Source: a bacterium
GTDB lineage: Bacteria; Hinthialibacterota; Hinthialibacteria; H5-UNCL2
Assembly: GCA_015075175.1 (NCBI GenBank)
Contig: JABTUV010000008.1
Coordinates: forward strand, 1 to 64,000
DNA: 64,000 bases
Direction: 5' to 3'
In this document: piece by piece, positions 17,318-26,719 of the stretch
Position numbering within the stretch: position 1 is the first letter of the stretch
Layout: every line of letters starts with the position of its first letter
Notes under the pieces: generated by a model
Seen by the model: only the letters and a program-made list of their open reading frames with translations
Databases searched by the model: none
Told to the model about the DNA's origin: nothing
Program-made: the position numbers and the translations under genes

Positions 17318-18832
17318 CTACCGTCCCCACTCGCTGTGCAGAAGCAGGAGATCCTCGCGGTCCACGAAGCCGTCCTCGTTGATGTCGGCGCGGCGCGCGG
17401 GCGACGGCGTGGGGGTAGGCGTGGGAATCTCTATGGGCAGCGGCTCCAGCTGGAACATGCCGCCGAAGTTGACGTGGCCCCACGAACCCGTCGCCTGGTC
17501 GACCACGCGGATTTTCACTGTCCGCCCCACGTGGCTCGACACGTCCACGGTGCGGTCGCTGAAGGCGTTGTTGTTGGAGCCGGACAATCGGGCGATCTCC
17601 TCGCCCGTCGCCGACTCCAGCGCCACGTAGCGGTCGGATAGGCCGCTGCCGCCGGAAACCAGCATCACGTAGCGGTCGTGCTGCAGGGTAAAGGTGGGCG
17701 ACTCGATGATGCCGGTCAGATTGTCGTCGAAGTTCGTCCCGTCGATCTCCGCCGTGCCGATGAACCACTGGTAGGGCGGGGAGAAGTTGGAGCGGGTTGA
17801 GTTGGTAAAGGTCGTGGCGAGGTTGCCGGAGACGCGCGTCCAGCCGGCGCGCACGGCGGCATCGTCGAAGTCAAAGAGGCCCGCCCCGCGCCGCACCGGC
17901 GGCTCCCAGCGCAACCTGGCCATCCGGATGCCCTTCAGGCTGGGTAGGAGCGCGGCGACGTACCACTGCGTGCCCGCCAGGATGAACTCCGGCGCCGCCA
18001 CCGGCAGCGAACCGACCAGGTATCGCTCATCCTGGTTGATGCCGAAGTAGGTCGGATCGGTCGAGAAGTAGACGCGCGAGATGTTGCTTGCGCCATACTG
18101 CTGGGTGCGAAAGAGATAGTACATGCCGGAGGCGTACTCGATCACGAAGGGGCATTCGGCGGAGCCGCCGCCGGTTCCCGACTCGCCGAAGGCGGAGGCC
18201 ACGCGCGACTCGCTCCAGTGCGCCAGATCGGTCGAGCTGCGCACGTAGTCCATCCCCTGGTTGTTGGGAATGGCGGTGTAATAGACATACCAGAGGCCGG
18301 CCGTCCACAGCGCCATCGGGTCGCGCGTGTTGTAGCCGGACGGACCTTCCGTAAAGATGCCGGTCTTCCCGTTGGGCAGGATCACGCGCTCGAAGTTCTT
18401 GCCGTCCACGCTGACGGCGCGGCAGATGTTGACCCAGTCGCCGTAGAGCATGTGGTACATGCCCTTCCAGCGCACCACGTGGGGCGCCTGCAGGCCGCCC
18501 GCCGTCTCGCCCAGATCGGTGCGAGCGGTCATCTTGATGCCCATCGGCGCCCAGTCGGCGTCGGTGAGTTGGGCGCCTTCCCAGCCGTAAAAGAGGCGCG
18601 AGTTGCCGCCGATTCCGGTCCCACGAATGCAGGACCACAGCTGCCACGTGCCATCGGCGGCCTGCCAGACCGCGAAATCCACGGGTTGCTGGTTGGCGCG
18701 CGTATACGAGCCGAGGTCGGGATCGCCCGCCACCTGCCACCAGTCGCCGTCGATGACAGGCACGGGTACAAGGGGCACAGCCCAGGTGGACGCGAGGGTG
18801 GAGACGAAGAAAACCACGGAGACAAACCGCAT
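17318..18832 (-). CDS. Secreted GH43-like beta-propeller protein with carbohydrate-binding-like domain and dockerin-like tail
   Basis: Exported protein of 504 residues. The signal peptide is MRFVSVVFFVSTLASTWA. Residues about 25-330 look like a five-bladed propeller of the glycosyl hydrolase 43/62/68 type (GDPDLGSYTRANQQPVDFAV; GLQAPHVVRWKGMYHMLYGD; NTRDPMALWTAGLWYVYYTA; GGGSAECPFVIEYASGMYYL). The C-terminal beta domain (SPPYQWFIGTAEIDGTNFDD; AFSDRTVDVSSHVGRTVKIR) is like those that bind sugars. A short TPTPTPTPS linker leads to a dockerin-like repeat, ADINEDGFVDREDLLLLH. ATG 18832 has GGGAGGG about 5 bases upstream; reading further upstream is open but unsupported. Arabinan, xylan or fructan could be the substrate; catalytic residues were not assigned. 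Confidence 0.8.
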   Translation of the reverse strand: MRFVSVVFFVSTLASTWAVPLVPVPVIDGDWWQVAGDPDLGSYTRANQQPVDFAVWQAADGTWQLWSCIRGTGIGGNSRLFYGWEGAQLTDADWAPMGIKMTARTDLGETAGGLQAPHVVRWKGMYHMLYGDWVNICRAVSVDGKNFERVILPNGKTGIFTEGPSGYNTRDPMALWTAGLWYVYYTAIPNNQGMDYVRSSTDLAHWSESRVASAFGESGTGGGSAECPFVIEYASGMYYLFRTQQYGASNISRVYFSTDPTYFGINQDERYLVGSLPVAAPEFILAGTQWYVAALLPSLKGIRMARLRWEPPVRRGAGLFDFDDAAVRAGWTRVSGNLATTFTNSTRSNFSPPYQWFIGTAEIDGTNFDDNLTGIIESPTFTLQHDRYVMLVSGGSGLSDRYVALESATGEEIARLSGSNNNAFSDRTVDVSSHVGRTVKIRVVDQATGSWGHVNFGGMFQLEPLPIEIPTPTPTPSPARRADINEDGFVDREDLLLLHSEWGR

Positions 18833-19488
18833 GAGGCCCTCCCGAACAACTGGTAATACCAGTAATCTAATGGAGACCGAGGGCGGCGTCAAGCGGAACC
18901 GATGAAGCAGCCGGGGAACAACCGAAAGCACAGGCGCTCATGAGGCCTCGCCTGACTGCTTCGATGACAACCTGGGCGGATCGAAACCGTCCTCTCGATA
19001 TGCGGCGCGAATCCACAGATCTCATCTCCAGGCGGTTGTCAGCGCGCCGCTACTCGAGGACTCGGTTCTTCTTCTTTCGAGACATTCCACGAACGCGCCT
19101 TTTTGAGACACGCCGTCTTTCCGAGCGGAACACGCAAATGTATGCCGTGTCCTCGAGTGCTCCCTTGGGGCAGAAAACCTGAGCCGTGTCCTCGAGTAGG
19201 CCCCGTCGGAGTTCCCTCGTGAGAGGCATTAGGTTGCTTCGGGGCCGTATCGCGAGGCGCGGCGGCTTGAGGGTGGCCCGCCCGCATGTAAGCCGTCCTC
19301 TCGATGCGCGGCCCGAGGTGACATCTCGCATCATTGCCCACAGCTCGTCGGGCCGCTATTGAAGGACTCGGTTTTTCTTTTTTCGCAACATCCCGCGACG
19401 CCCTGTTTTCAGGGCAATCGCCGACTTCCAGCTGAAATGTTCAACGGGTGTTGGAGGCGGCCATCGGAAGTCGGCGCCCGTCCCGATC
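18833..19488. other. 656-base gap occupied by a composite repeat element
   Basis: No gene is supported. Most of it is the composite palindromic element at 18987-19400 described separately; the remainder is unremarkable. Confidence 0.6.
18987..19400. repeat. Composite nested palindromic element, long copy plus partial copy
   Basis: Outer arms CCTCTCGATATGC (from 18990) and GGGGCCGTATCGCGAGG (19241-19257) enclose an inner pair TACTCGAGGAC (19051-19061) and GTCCTCGAGTAGG (19188-19200), with an extra GTCCTCGAGT at 19149. A 36-nt block at 19170-19205 is identical to 40789-40824. A second, incomplete unit starts at 19292 (CCGTCCTCTCGATGC) and runs to about 19400, ending GGACTCGGTTTTTCTTTTTT. Widespread bacterial repeats of the CTCGATACGC..GCTACTCGAG type look similar. 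Confidence 0.75.
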
Positions 19489-20953
19489 CTAACCCTTGCC
19501 GGGCATGGGGACCGGTTCGGTGTGCGTCGGCATGGGCGGATAGTCCGGACGCTCCAGGCCCGGCACGAGTTCTGCGATCTCCACCGGCTTGCCGGTGCGA
19601 AAGCACTCGTTGGCCGCGATGCCGATCAGGATCGAACAGGCTCCGCCCCGCTGATCCGCCGCCCGCAGGTACTTGTCCGGCTGGGGATTGGGGTTGAAGA
19701 TGTCGTCCAAGAGCACCTGGTCGCCGCCGCCGTGTCCGCCCTGGCCCGTCCACACGTCCACCTGGTAGGCCGGCGCGCGCAAGGGATAGATGCGGATATA
19801 CGTCCCCTCCTTCTTGATGGCGCCGGGGACCGACCCGTCGCCGCTGATATATACCGACTCCTCCGCCTTGTGCTCGATCCGCCCCTTGGTCCCGTTGAAG
19901 ACCACGAAGTAGCCCTCCACGAGTTGAAGGCGTTCAGCGAGTAACACAGCGTCACGTTGTTGTCGTAGCGGACCAAGACGTTCATCGTGTCCTCGATGGT
20001 GATGTCGGGACGGAACACGCAGCGGTCGCGGAAGTAGCCGTCGTACTTCTCCTGGTCGAAGTAGAGCGTGCGGAGCCCTCCCCGCGTGATGTCGAGATAA
20101 AACCCGCACTTCTCCTTCTCCGGGCAGGTGTGGCAGCGCTCGTGAGGGCCTTCCAGCCCGAAGCGTCGGGCCATTTCGGGCGTGTAGAACTCGCGCTTTC
20201 CCATCGCCGTCACGGTCGCGGGGACCGCCGACAACCACCAGTTGATGAGGTCGAAATGGTGCGTCGCCTTGTGCACCATCAACCCGCCCGAGTAGCGCTT
20301 CTCGCTGTGCCAGCGGCGGAAGTAGTCGGCGCCGTGGTGGGTATTCAGCATCCAGTGGAAATCGACCGAGAGAATGTCGCCGATCACGCCGCTCATCAGG
20401 AGGTCCTTGATCTGCGTGCGCGGAGGCGAGTAGCGGTAGTTGAAGGTCACGCGGCATTTCTTGCCTGTCTTCTTCTGCGTCTCAGGATGGCCCGGCACTT
20501 CTCCGCGTCGATGGTCATGGGCTTCTCGGTGATGGCGTCGCAGCCTGGCTCCATCGCCCGGATGATGTATTCATGGTGGAAGCCGTCTACCGTGGTTACG
20601 ATGACGGTATCGGGGCGCGTCTCGCGGATCATTTTGTCGAAATCGGTATGGGCGAAGATGGGGACCTTGCGTCCCAGGTTTCTCTCCGCGGAAGCTTGGG
20701 AGAGGAGGGCGCGGCCCTCGTTCTTGTCGCAGAGGCCGACCAATTCGCAGTATTGGGAGTAGCCCTTGGTGGTGGCGTCCAGGTACATGTAATGGCGGCC
20801 GCCGGTCCCCACGATGGCGTATTTCTTCCTGCCGCCGGTTGGCTGCTCCTGGGCGGAGGGCGCCGGCGCGCCCAAGACCAGCCCCGCGCCCCCCGCCGCC
20901 GACACCGCCAGGAACTCCCGCCGATCCAGGTCGTGCTCCGGTTTACGGTCCAT
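19489..20953 (-). CDS. Tat-exported Gfo/Idh/MocA family oxidoreductase, two frameshifts
   Basis: NAD(P)-dependent sugar or cyclitol oxidoreductase with a twin-arginine signal (DLDRREFLAVSAAGGAGLVL). The Rossmann part shows YAIVGTGGRHYMYLDA and the substrate-side TEKPMTIDAEKC. Then the frame changes near 20479-20487 to KCRVTFNYRYSPPRTQIKDL and changes again near 19921-19927 to EGYFVVFNGTKGRIEHKAEE. The whole adds up to about 488 residues, long for the family but seen in exported members. ATG 20953 has GGAGG about 8 bases upstream. A Cys cluster (CHTCPEKEKCGFY) lies in the C-terminal domain. Two shifts in one gene could be sequencing errors or real decay. The substrate is unknown. Confidence 0.84.
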
Positions 20954-21127
20954 GGTTGGCCTCCGCAGTCTCTCCGGCATGACGCGCCGCCGGCCGGCGA
21001 CGCTCCTTTGGTGTACGCCTCGACGGGCGGGATGGCAACGGGTAATCGGCGCCTGCATTCACGAGTCTCCGGCGATCATGGGTATGGAGAGGGAAGATTC
21101 AACCCATAGCAAGAATAGAGGGGAAAG

Positions 21128-21211
21128 TGCCCAAGGGGGGAGTTGAACCCCCACGCGGTTGCCCGCACTAGAACCTGAATCTAGCGTGTCTGCCAATTCC
21201 ACCACCTGGGC
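21128..21211 (-). tRNA. tRNA-Leu (CAG)
   Basis: An 84-nt class II tRNA on the minus strand: acceptor GCCCAGG/CTTGGGC, D-arm GTGGAATTGGCAGACAC, anticodon arm CTAGA-TTCAGGT-TCTAG (anticodon CAG), a long variable arm (TGCGGGCAACCGCGT), and T-arm GGGGG-TTCAACT-CCCCC. The discriminator is A; CCA is not encoded. Confidence 0.95.
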
Positions 21212-21301
21212 ATTGACAGCGAAAATTTGGCAAAATGGTGCGCAGCTGTCAAGAGAAAACCCGCGCCTGTGGGGGGGCGGTTTGCCGCCGCCTGTTTGGA
21301 C

Positions 21302-21386
21302 TGCGCCAGCTTGCTGGCGCGCGCAGCACGCTGCGCAACTACGGCGAGTGATCCCCCCTCAGCCCCCCTTGTTAAGGGGGGAGCGA
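21302..21386. repeat. Three short palindromic elements in the gap after tRNA-Leu
   Basis: GCGCCAGCTTGCTGGCGC at about 21304-21321, GCGCAGCACGCTGCGCAACT from 21321 (ending in CTAC at 21339-21342), and CCCCCTTGTTAAGGGGGG at about 21366-21384. All belong to families with other copies in the window (49097, 49885, 43565). The 318-base gap 21212-21529 otherwise shows no gene. Confidence 0.75.
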
Positions 21387-21529
21387 GACGTAATTCCTCT
21401 GTACAAGCCACCGGCCCAATCCTAACATCACCACGGGTCGGACCGGCGCCCTGCCTGGCCGTCGGTTCCTGGTTCCGTCTTCAGGGGTCCTGTCCCCGTA
21501 ATCCCGAACATCAAGGAAGGGACCAAGGC

Positions 21530-23474
21530 ATGAAAGCCATCATGGCAGTTCTAATAGGCGTCATGGTCTTGTTGTCGCCGGCGGGGATGGGCGCGGACGA
21601 GCCGCCGGTGGAGGAGCCGGTGGACCTCTCCACCGTGCACCGGCTGGCGCTCTTGCCGGTTGCGGTCAAGCTGGAGCCGGCGCGGCGGCCGCCGCGGGCC
21701 AATCCCACCATCCTGCGCAAGGAGTCGCGCGAAAAACCCCGCGCCGAGGAGGCGACCGACGCGGAGCGCCTGGAAGTGGCCAAGATGGCGGGCGAAGTGT
21801 TTCGGCAGACCTTCGCCGACTTCCTGCGCAACACCGGCTACCACCTGGTGGACTTGCCGGAAGTGGACCGGCGCGTGGCCGCGCCGGCGCCCGGCCAGGA
21901 GCTGGACGCCGTCGCCTCCGGTCGCGCCGTCGGCGCCGACGCCGTGCTCACCCTTACCGTGACCAAGGCCTCCAACGAGATCGGCGGCCTCTACTCGACC
22001 ACCACGCTTTCGGTCGTGATGAGCATGGTCGTGGTTTCAACCGGACAGATCGCCTGGGAAGTGGAAGAAGAGGAGACGATCAGGAGCGGAGCCTTGCCGG
22101 GCGGCAGCCAGGTGGTGGAAATCGTGGGTTCGTTCGACCGCAGCGAGGCGGCCAAGCGGCGGGACCTGCGGCGCGTGGCGCAGGGACTGGCGCGCAAGCT
22201 GGTGCTCACCCTGCCGGACCCGCACCGCAACCTGGACGTGCCGGTCGCGCCTCCCGGCATCACGACGGCGACGGCCGTCGCGCCGAAGGATGCGGAGGCG
22301 CCCTTGATGGTGCAACTGGCGGGCGATCCGGCGCAACGGGCCTCGTTCGATTTGGCGCGCGCCGACGGAACGGTCGTCTACAGCGACCTGCCCATGAACG
22401 AGAAGGAGCTGGGCGCTACGTCGGCGTATTCACCCCACTGGACGGGGATCCGCTGGGGCCGGAGGTGCGCGTGCGCTTGCGCTGCGCGGCGAAAATGGCC
22501 TCTGCACCCGCCGGTGGGTCTCCGACGAGTCAGGGCCGCTGACGCTCTCCTGCCGGTCTCTGGGAGTCAGGCTTTAGCCCGCCCGCCCCACCCCGGTTTT
22601 CGCTCGCCTTCGGACAGTAAAGGCCCCAAAATCGAGTTCGCCGCCGGCTGGCCGCCCTGCCAGCCCCCGCGCGCTGGCCATTCTGCCCTTCTCCGGCAAG
22701 GACGAGGGCGCCCTGCTCCTGCGCCAGACGCTCTTTGCCGGCCTGCTTTCCAGCCAGTTCCGGCTCGTGGACAACCTGGCGGTGGATCGCACGCTCACGC
22801 GCCTGGGCAAGCCGCTCACCGGCGGCTACAGCCAGGAGGACCTCGTCGCCATCGCCGAGGCGCTGGGCGCCGATCTCCTCATGGCCGGCGACGTGACCAA
22901 GTGGGATCGCACCTACATGGTCCTGCAAAGCACCATCAGCACGGCTCTGGCCGTCACCCTCTACGACGGAGCGACGGGCGCGGTCGTCGCGCAGGTCGAG
23001 GACAAGAAGAGCAAATCCCGGGGCTTGGCGGGCATTCCCACCGGCATCGGGGCGGCCGGCATTGCGCCCATCACGGGCATGTCCAAACGCTTTCTGTACC
23101 GCTCGGCGTTTGACCTCACGGAATCGATTGCGGGGGCGCTTCCTGCGCGCCCGGTTGGGAAGACGCGACGGGGAGCGGTGGAGGCATCAAGAGCGTCACG
23201 CAGCGGCGCTGATCCGGCCAGACTGGTGCCCGGCGACACGATCGAGGTCAAGCTGGGCGCCCGCGGGCGGGCGCGCCTACCAGCGTGGGCGAGGTTTGGT
23301 CGTTTCTGCCCATGCGCGAGACCGCGCCGGAGTCTACGTCGGCGCTTACCAGCCGCGCGTGGGCGACTACCTGTCGGACGATCCGGTGGAAGTTGTGCAC
23401 GTCATGGACGGCTGGAAACGTTCAACGCGAGTCCTGACCCACCCACACTCTCGACGGCGACGGCCGGCCGGTAG
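21530..23474 (+). pseudogene. Broken secreted protein with two GNA1162/DUF799-like domains
   Basis: A signal peptide (MKAIMAVLIGVMVLLSPAGM) begins the gene. The first domain reads HRLALLPVAVKLE, VFRQTFADFLRNTGYHLVDL, GADAVLTLTVTKASN. The frame then breaks near 22420 (to GRYVGVFTPLDGDPLGPEVR) and near 22490 (to NGLCTRRWVSDESGPLTLSC), with an in-frame TAG at 22575. The same frame goes on without a start codon: RALAILPFSGKDEGALLLRQ, FRLVDNLAVDRTLTRLGKPL, ADLLMAGDVTKWDRTYMVLQ. Two further shifts lie near 23265 and 23410. Both halves share the layout of lipoprotein-type GNA1162/DUF799 proteins that sense or build the envelope; this is a weak visual match. At least five lesions in one gene suggest decay rather than random error. 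Confidence 0.6.
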
Positions 23475-23480
23475 ACGACT

Positions 23481-23958
23481 ATGAAAACCATCGCCATCGT
23501 GCTCGTCCTTGCCCTTGTCGGCCTCGCCTCGGCCCAACCCGCGAGCGCCGAGAAGGCCTCGCCGCCGCTGGAAGTGGACTTGAGGCTGGAGTTGCCGCAG
23601 CGTTTTCCGGGGACTGCGACGGCGACGCTCTTGGCGGTCTGCCGCGTCGAGGCGGGATCGCTGACCCCTGCAACTGGACCTGCCGGCGGCCTATCGCTGG
23701 ATCGCCGGCGCCACGCGCTTGGCCGATCCGCCCATCCTCTCGGCCACGCATCCATTGGTCGTGGCGTTCCGGGTCGAGGCGCCGACGCGCGAGGCGATCG
23801 TGGGCTGGGCCAGGCTGGAGGCGCCCGGAGGCTGTCGGTGCGGCGCAGCGCGCAGATCTCCTCCTGCCGCCGGACGACCCATCTACCGCCGAGCCTTCCA
23901 GGGCGCCTTCCAGGAAAAGGACGGCGTGCCTGCTATCCGGCCGCACGCGCCTGGCGCC
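23481..23958 (+). pseudogene. Broken small secreted protein
   Basis: Starts six bases after the preceding broken gene with a clear signal peptide, MKTIAIVLVLALVGLASAQP. The mature part continues as EKASPPLEVDLRLELPQRFP. At a CCCC run near 23665 the frame changes to LQLDLPAAYRWIAGATRLAD and VVAFRVEAPTREAIVGWARL, and it probably changes once more near 23830. The 3' end is unclear; one candidate frame ends at TAG 23960-23962, at the edge of the repeat. Its position suggests a two-gene operon with the DUF799-like gene. No family was recognised. Confidence 0.5.
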
Positions 23959-24067
23959 GTAGGGTGCGCACCGCGCACCGTGCATCGCCGCGGCCCGTGG
24001 TGCGCGGGGCGCACCCTACCGCATGAACTGCATCGCCGCGGCCCGTGGTGCGCGGTGCGCACCCTAC
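23959..24067. repeat. Three GGTGCGC/GCGCACC palindromes, two in a 48-bp tandem duplication
   Basis: Palindromes at 23963-23979 (preceded by GTAG), 23999-24015 and 24047-24063 (each followed by CTAC). The last two lie in a 48-bp direct repeat that includes GCATCGCCGCGGCCCGTG. The final CTAC (24064-24067) supplies the TAG stop codon of the antiporter gene on the minus strand. Confidence 0.9.
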
Positions 24068-25500
24068 CGCATGAACAGCCACGTCACGAGCAGAAACAGC
24101 GGAACCAGAATCCCGATGCTGTACAGCATGTAGCCGAAGAAGCTGGGCATCTTGATCCCACTGTACTCGGCGATGGACTTGACCATGAAGTTGGGACCGT
24201 TGCCGATGTAGGTGTTGGCGCCCATGAATACGGAACCCAGCGAAATGGCGACCAACAGTTCCATGGAAATCCGGCCGGTCGCCGTGGCCAGGCCGCTGAT
24301 GACGTGCTGGCCCGTGTCCAAGGACAGCGCGCCCGCGGTTTCAAAAAAAACCACGTAGGTGGGGGCGTTGTCCAAGAAGCTGGACAGCGTGCCGGTCGCC
24401 CAGAAGAACTGCCAGGGCCGATGCAGTCCCAGCTCCGGTCCCTTGGCCTGGAGAATTTCGATGGGCACCTGCATGGTGATGAAGATGCCGATGAAGAGGG
24501 CGGCGACCTCGCCGATGGCGACGAAGTTGAAGCGGTTGGCCTCGCGCACCGCGCGCGGCGTCAACTTGAGCGAGAGCGCCGCCAATAGAATCTGCACCTG
24601 CTCGCGGAAGAACCAGCCGTGCGGCACCACCCACGACGTGCCCGGCAGGGTCTTGCCCGGTACCAGCAGCGCCACCGCCAGAATGACGCCCACCAGGAGC
24701 AGGAAGTTGAACTTGCCGCGCAGCGACAGGGGCACGATGGTGGTCTCGTCGCGCACCACGTCGCGGATCGCCTCCCGCCGGTAGGCCAGCTTGTCCCAGA
24801 CGTAATAGACGAGCAGTAGAATCAGCACCATGAAGGCCCATTCCATCCAGAGATTGAGCGTCCAGAGAAAGGGCACGCCCCGCAGGTAGCCCAGAAACAG
24901 CGGCGGATCGCCGATGGGCAGAAGCGAACCGCCGATGTTGGCCACGAGAAAAATGAAAAAGACTACCGTGTGCGTGACGTGCTTGCGCTCGCTGTTGATC
25001 TGCAGCAGGGGCCGGATCAGCAACATGGCCGCGCCGGTCGTACCCACGACACTGGCCAGGAGCGCCCCCAGGAGCAGAAACACGCAGTTGGTCAGGGGAT
25101 GCGCGGGCAGGTCGCCGCGCAGGTTGATCCCGCCCGAAATCGTGTACAGCGAAAACAGCAGCACGATGAAGGGAACAAAGTCGTCCAAAACGGCGTGCTT
25201 GAGCACCAATCCGACCGACGAGAGGCCCGCCTCGGCGGAATGAAACCCGAAGCCGCGAAACAAGTAATACAAGAGCGTCACCGCCGCCAGCGACAGGGCG
25301 ACCAGGAGCTTGTTCCGGTTGTGCTCCCACCAATGATGCGTGCGGGGCAGGAGGGGAAGGACGGCGATGGCCAATAGCAGGGCGACGAAGGGCCAGCTCC
25401 AGAAGAGGGAGGGCAGCACGTGCTCGCCGGTGTGGACCTCCGCCGCGCCGTGCCCGCCGGCCTGCACCAAGAGAGCGCCGGTGGTGTCTAGGGGCGCCAT
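24064..25500 (-). CDS. Sodium:proton antiporter of the citrate-transporter / NhaD-like superfamily
   Basis: Inner-membrane ion transporter of 478 residues with about 11-12 hydrophobic segments. Family features are the N-terminal SWPFVALLLAIAVLPLLPRT, GTTGAAMLLIRPLLQINSER, FFIFLVANIGGSLLPIGDPP in the first half, and FWATGTLSSFLDNAPTYVVF plus ANTYIGNGPNFMVKSIAEYS in the second; the paired TP/DP re-entrant regions are usual for the ion-transporter superfamily. ATG 25500 has AAGGAG 6 bases upstream. It ends inside a repeat element that gives the stop codon. It follows a SurA-like gene on the same strand by 125 bases, with a repeat between them. Na+/H+ exchange is inferred; carboxylate transport is possible. 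Confidence 0.85.
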   Translation of the reverse strand: MAPLDTTGALLVQAGGHGAAEVHTGEHVLPSLFWSWPFVALLLAIAVLPLLPRTHHWWEHNRNKLLVALSLAAVTLLYYLFRGFGFHSAEAGLSSVGLVLKHAVLDDFVPFIVLLFSLYTISGGINLRGDLPAHPLTNCVFLLLGALLASVVGTTGAAMLLIRPLLQINSERKHVTHTVVFFIFLVANIGGSLLPIGDPPLFLGYLRGVPFLWTLNLWMEWAFMVLILLLVYYVWDKLAYRREAIRDVVRDETTIVPLSLRGKFNFLLLVGVILAVALLVPGKTLPGTSWVVPHGWFFREQVQILLAALSLKLTPRAVREANRFNFVAIGEVAALFIGIFITMQVPIEILQAKGPELGLHRPWQFFWATGTLSSFLDNAPTYVVFFETAGALSLDTGQHVISGLATATGRISMELLVAISLGSVFMGANTYIGNGPNFMVKSIAEYSGIKMPSFFGYMLYSIGILVPLFLLVTWLFMR

Positions 25501-25539
25501 GAGGGCTCCTTAAGTCGTAATGAAAAACGCCGGCCGTGC

Positions 25540-25619
25540 TGCGGACTGAAGTTTGTACTCCCCAGTACAGGCTTCAGCCTGTCTGCGAACTGAAGTTTGT
25601 ACTCCCATTTCCACTCCGG
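25540..25619. repeat. Direct and inverted copies of the AACTTCAGTTTG family
   Basis: ACTGAAGTTTGTACTCC occurs twice (about 25545-25561 and 25589-25605) around AGGCTTCAGCCTGT, another widespread palindromic word. It lies between the SurA-like gene and the antiporter. Confidence 0.75.
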
Positions 25620-25624
25620 GCCGG

Positions 25625-26607
25625 TCAGAAAAACTCCACCCGCTGGCCGCGGATCTCGATGATCGCGGACGCCTTGAGTTCGTCCAGGATCTTCTTGTAC
25701 TGCTGCTCCATCTTGTGCGCGCGCACCAGATCAGGGAGGCCGCGGCGGTCCAGCACGCGATAGATGCGCACGGCGCCGCCCTGCCGCAGCGGCGGGCTGG
25801 TATAGCCCGGCTGCTGGTCGAAAAGGAAGTCCAGCATGGGCACGTCGCCGCGGGACACGTCGCCCAAGTCGCCGCCGGAATCGCGGCTGGGATGGGTGCT
25901 GTGTTCGGCGGCGAGGCGGAGAAGTCGTCGCCCGCGTCCAGCCGCGCGGCGAGCGTGCGCGCCTTCAGCATCACGCTCTCCTCCTGCTCGGGCGTGGCGC
26001 CCTCGGGAATCGACAGTTGGATCAGTCCGATGCGCGTTTTGTCGCGCTCCGCTGCGGCGGTGGGATTCTCCGCCTTGAACTTCTCCACGTCGGAGGCCGT
26101 GACCACGATCCCCTCCACCATGCGCCGCTGCATGCGCGTGATGATGGCGTTGCGCCGCAGCGTCTCCGCCAGGTCGGCGCGATACGCCTCCGGCGACAGC
26201 CGCGAGCGTTCCAGATACTTCCAGAACTCCTCCTCGCTGGGAAAGCGCGCCTTGGCGGCGGCCACCATCCGGTCCACCTGCGCGGCCAATTGCTCGTCGG
26301 GGAAGACGATGTTCTCCTTCTGCGCCAGTTGCAGGATGAGCAGGTCCTCGACCATCTGCCGCAGCACCGCCTGGCGCAGCTCGCTGTTGGGCTCGCGCGA
26401 CAGCTCCATCGCCGCGAGCCGCACGCGGTCCTCGTACTCGCGATGGGTGATCACGTCGTCGTTGACGCGCGCCTCGATCCAGTCGACCATCTGCGCGCCC
26501 GCGTCGCGATGCTTCTTGACCGTCTCTTCCAAGCCGGCCGCGGCGGGCGCGCAAAAGAGCAGCCCGCATACAAGGAGACCGGCCGCGACCCTGGCGGTAC
26601 CATCCAT
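25625..26607 (-). CDS. SurA-like periplasmic chaperone / PpiC-type peptidylprolyl isomerase, one frameshift
   Basis: Exported folding factor for outer-membrane proteins. Signal peptide from ATG 26607 (VAAGLLVCGLLFCAPAAA; GGAG about 8 bases upstream). The SurA-type N-domain follows: IEARVNDDVITHREYEDRVR, RQAVLRQMVEDLLILQLAQK, VVAAAKARFPSEEEFWKYL. The parvulin domain begins IGLIQLSIPEGATPEQEE and DDFSA; the frame then shifts near 25912-25918 to LAAEHSTHPSRDSGGDLGDV, PMLDFLFDQQPG and a C-terminal IIEIRGQRVEFF. About 327 residues in total, normal for a one-parvulin form. mfd lies two genes upstream on the same strand; mfd-surA neighbours are common in bacteria. Confidence 0.87.
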
Positions 26608-26719
26608 GAGCGACTCCGTAACGATGATCGGGCCTTGCGTGACGGCTTGGCCCAAGTGCGCCGAATATAGCATAAGCGACGGGGGGGAAAAGCGGTTTTT
26701 CACCGGCGAGCGCGCGGCT

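Noticed and set aside
21227-21529. N-terminal extension of the DUF799-like gene
   Set aside because: The frame is open but it consists of repeat-derived sequence; the signal peptide begins at 21530.
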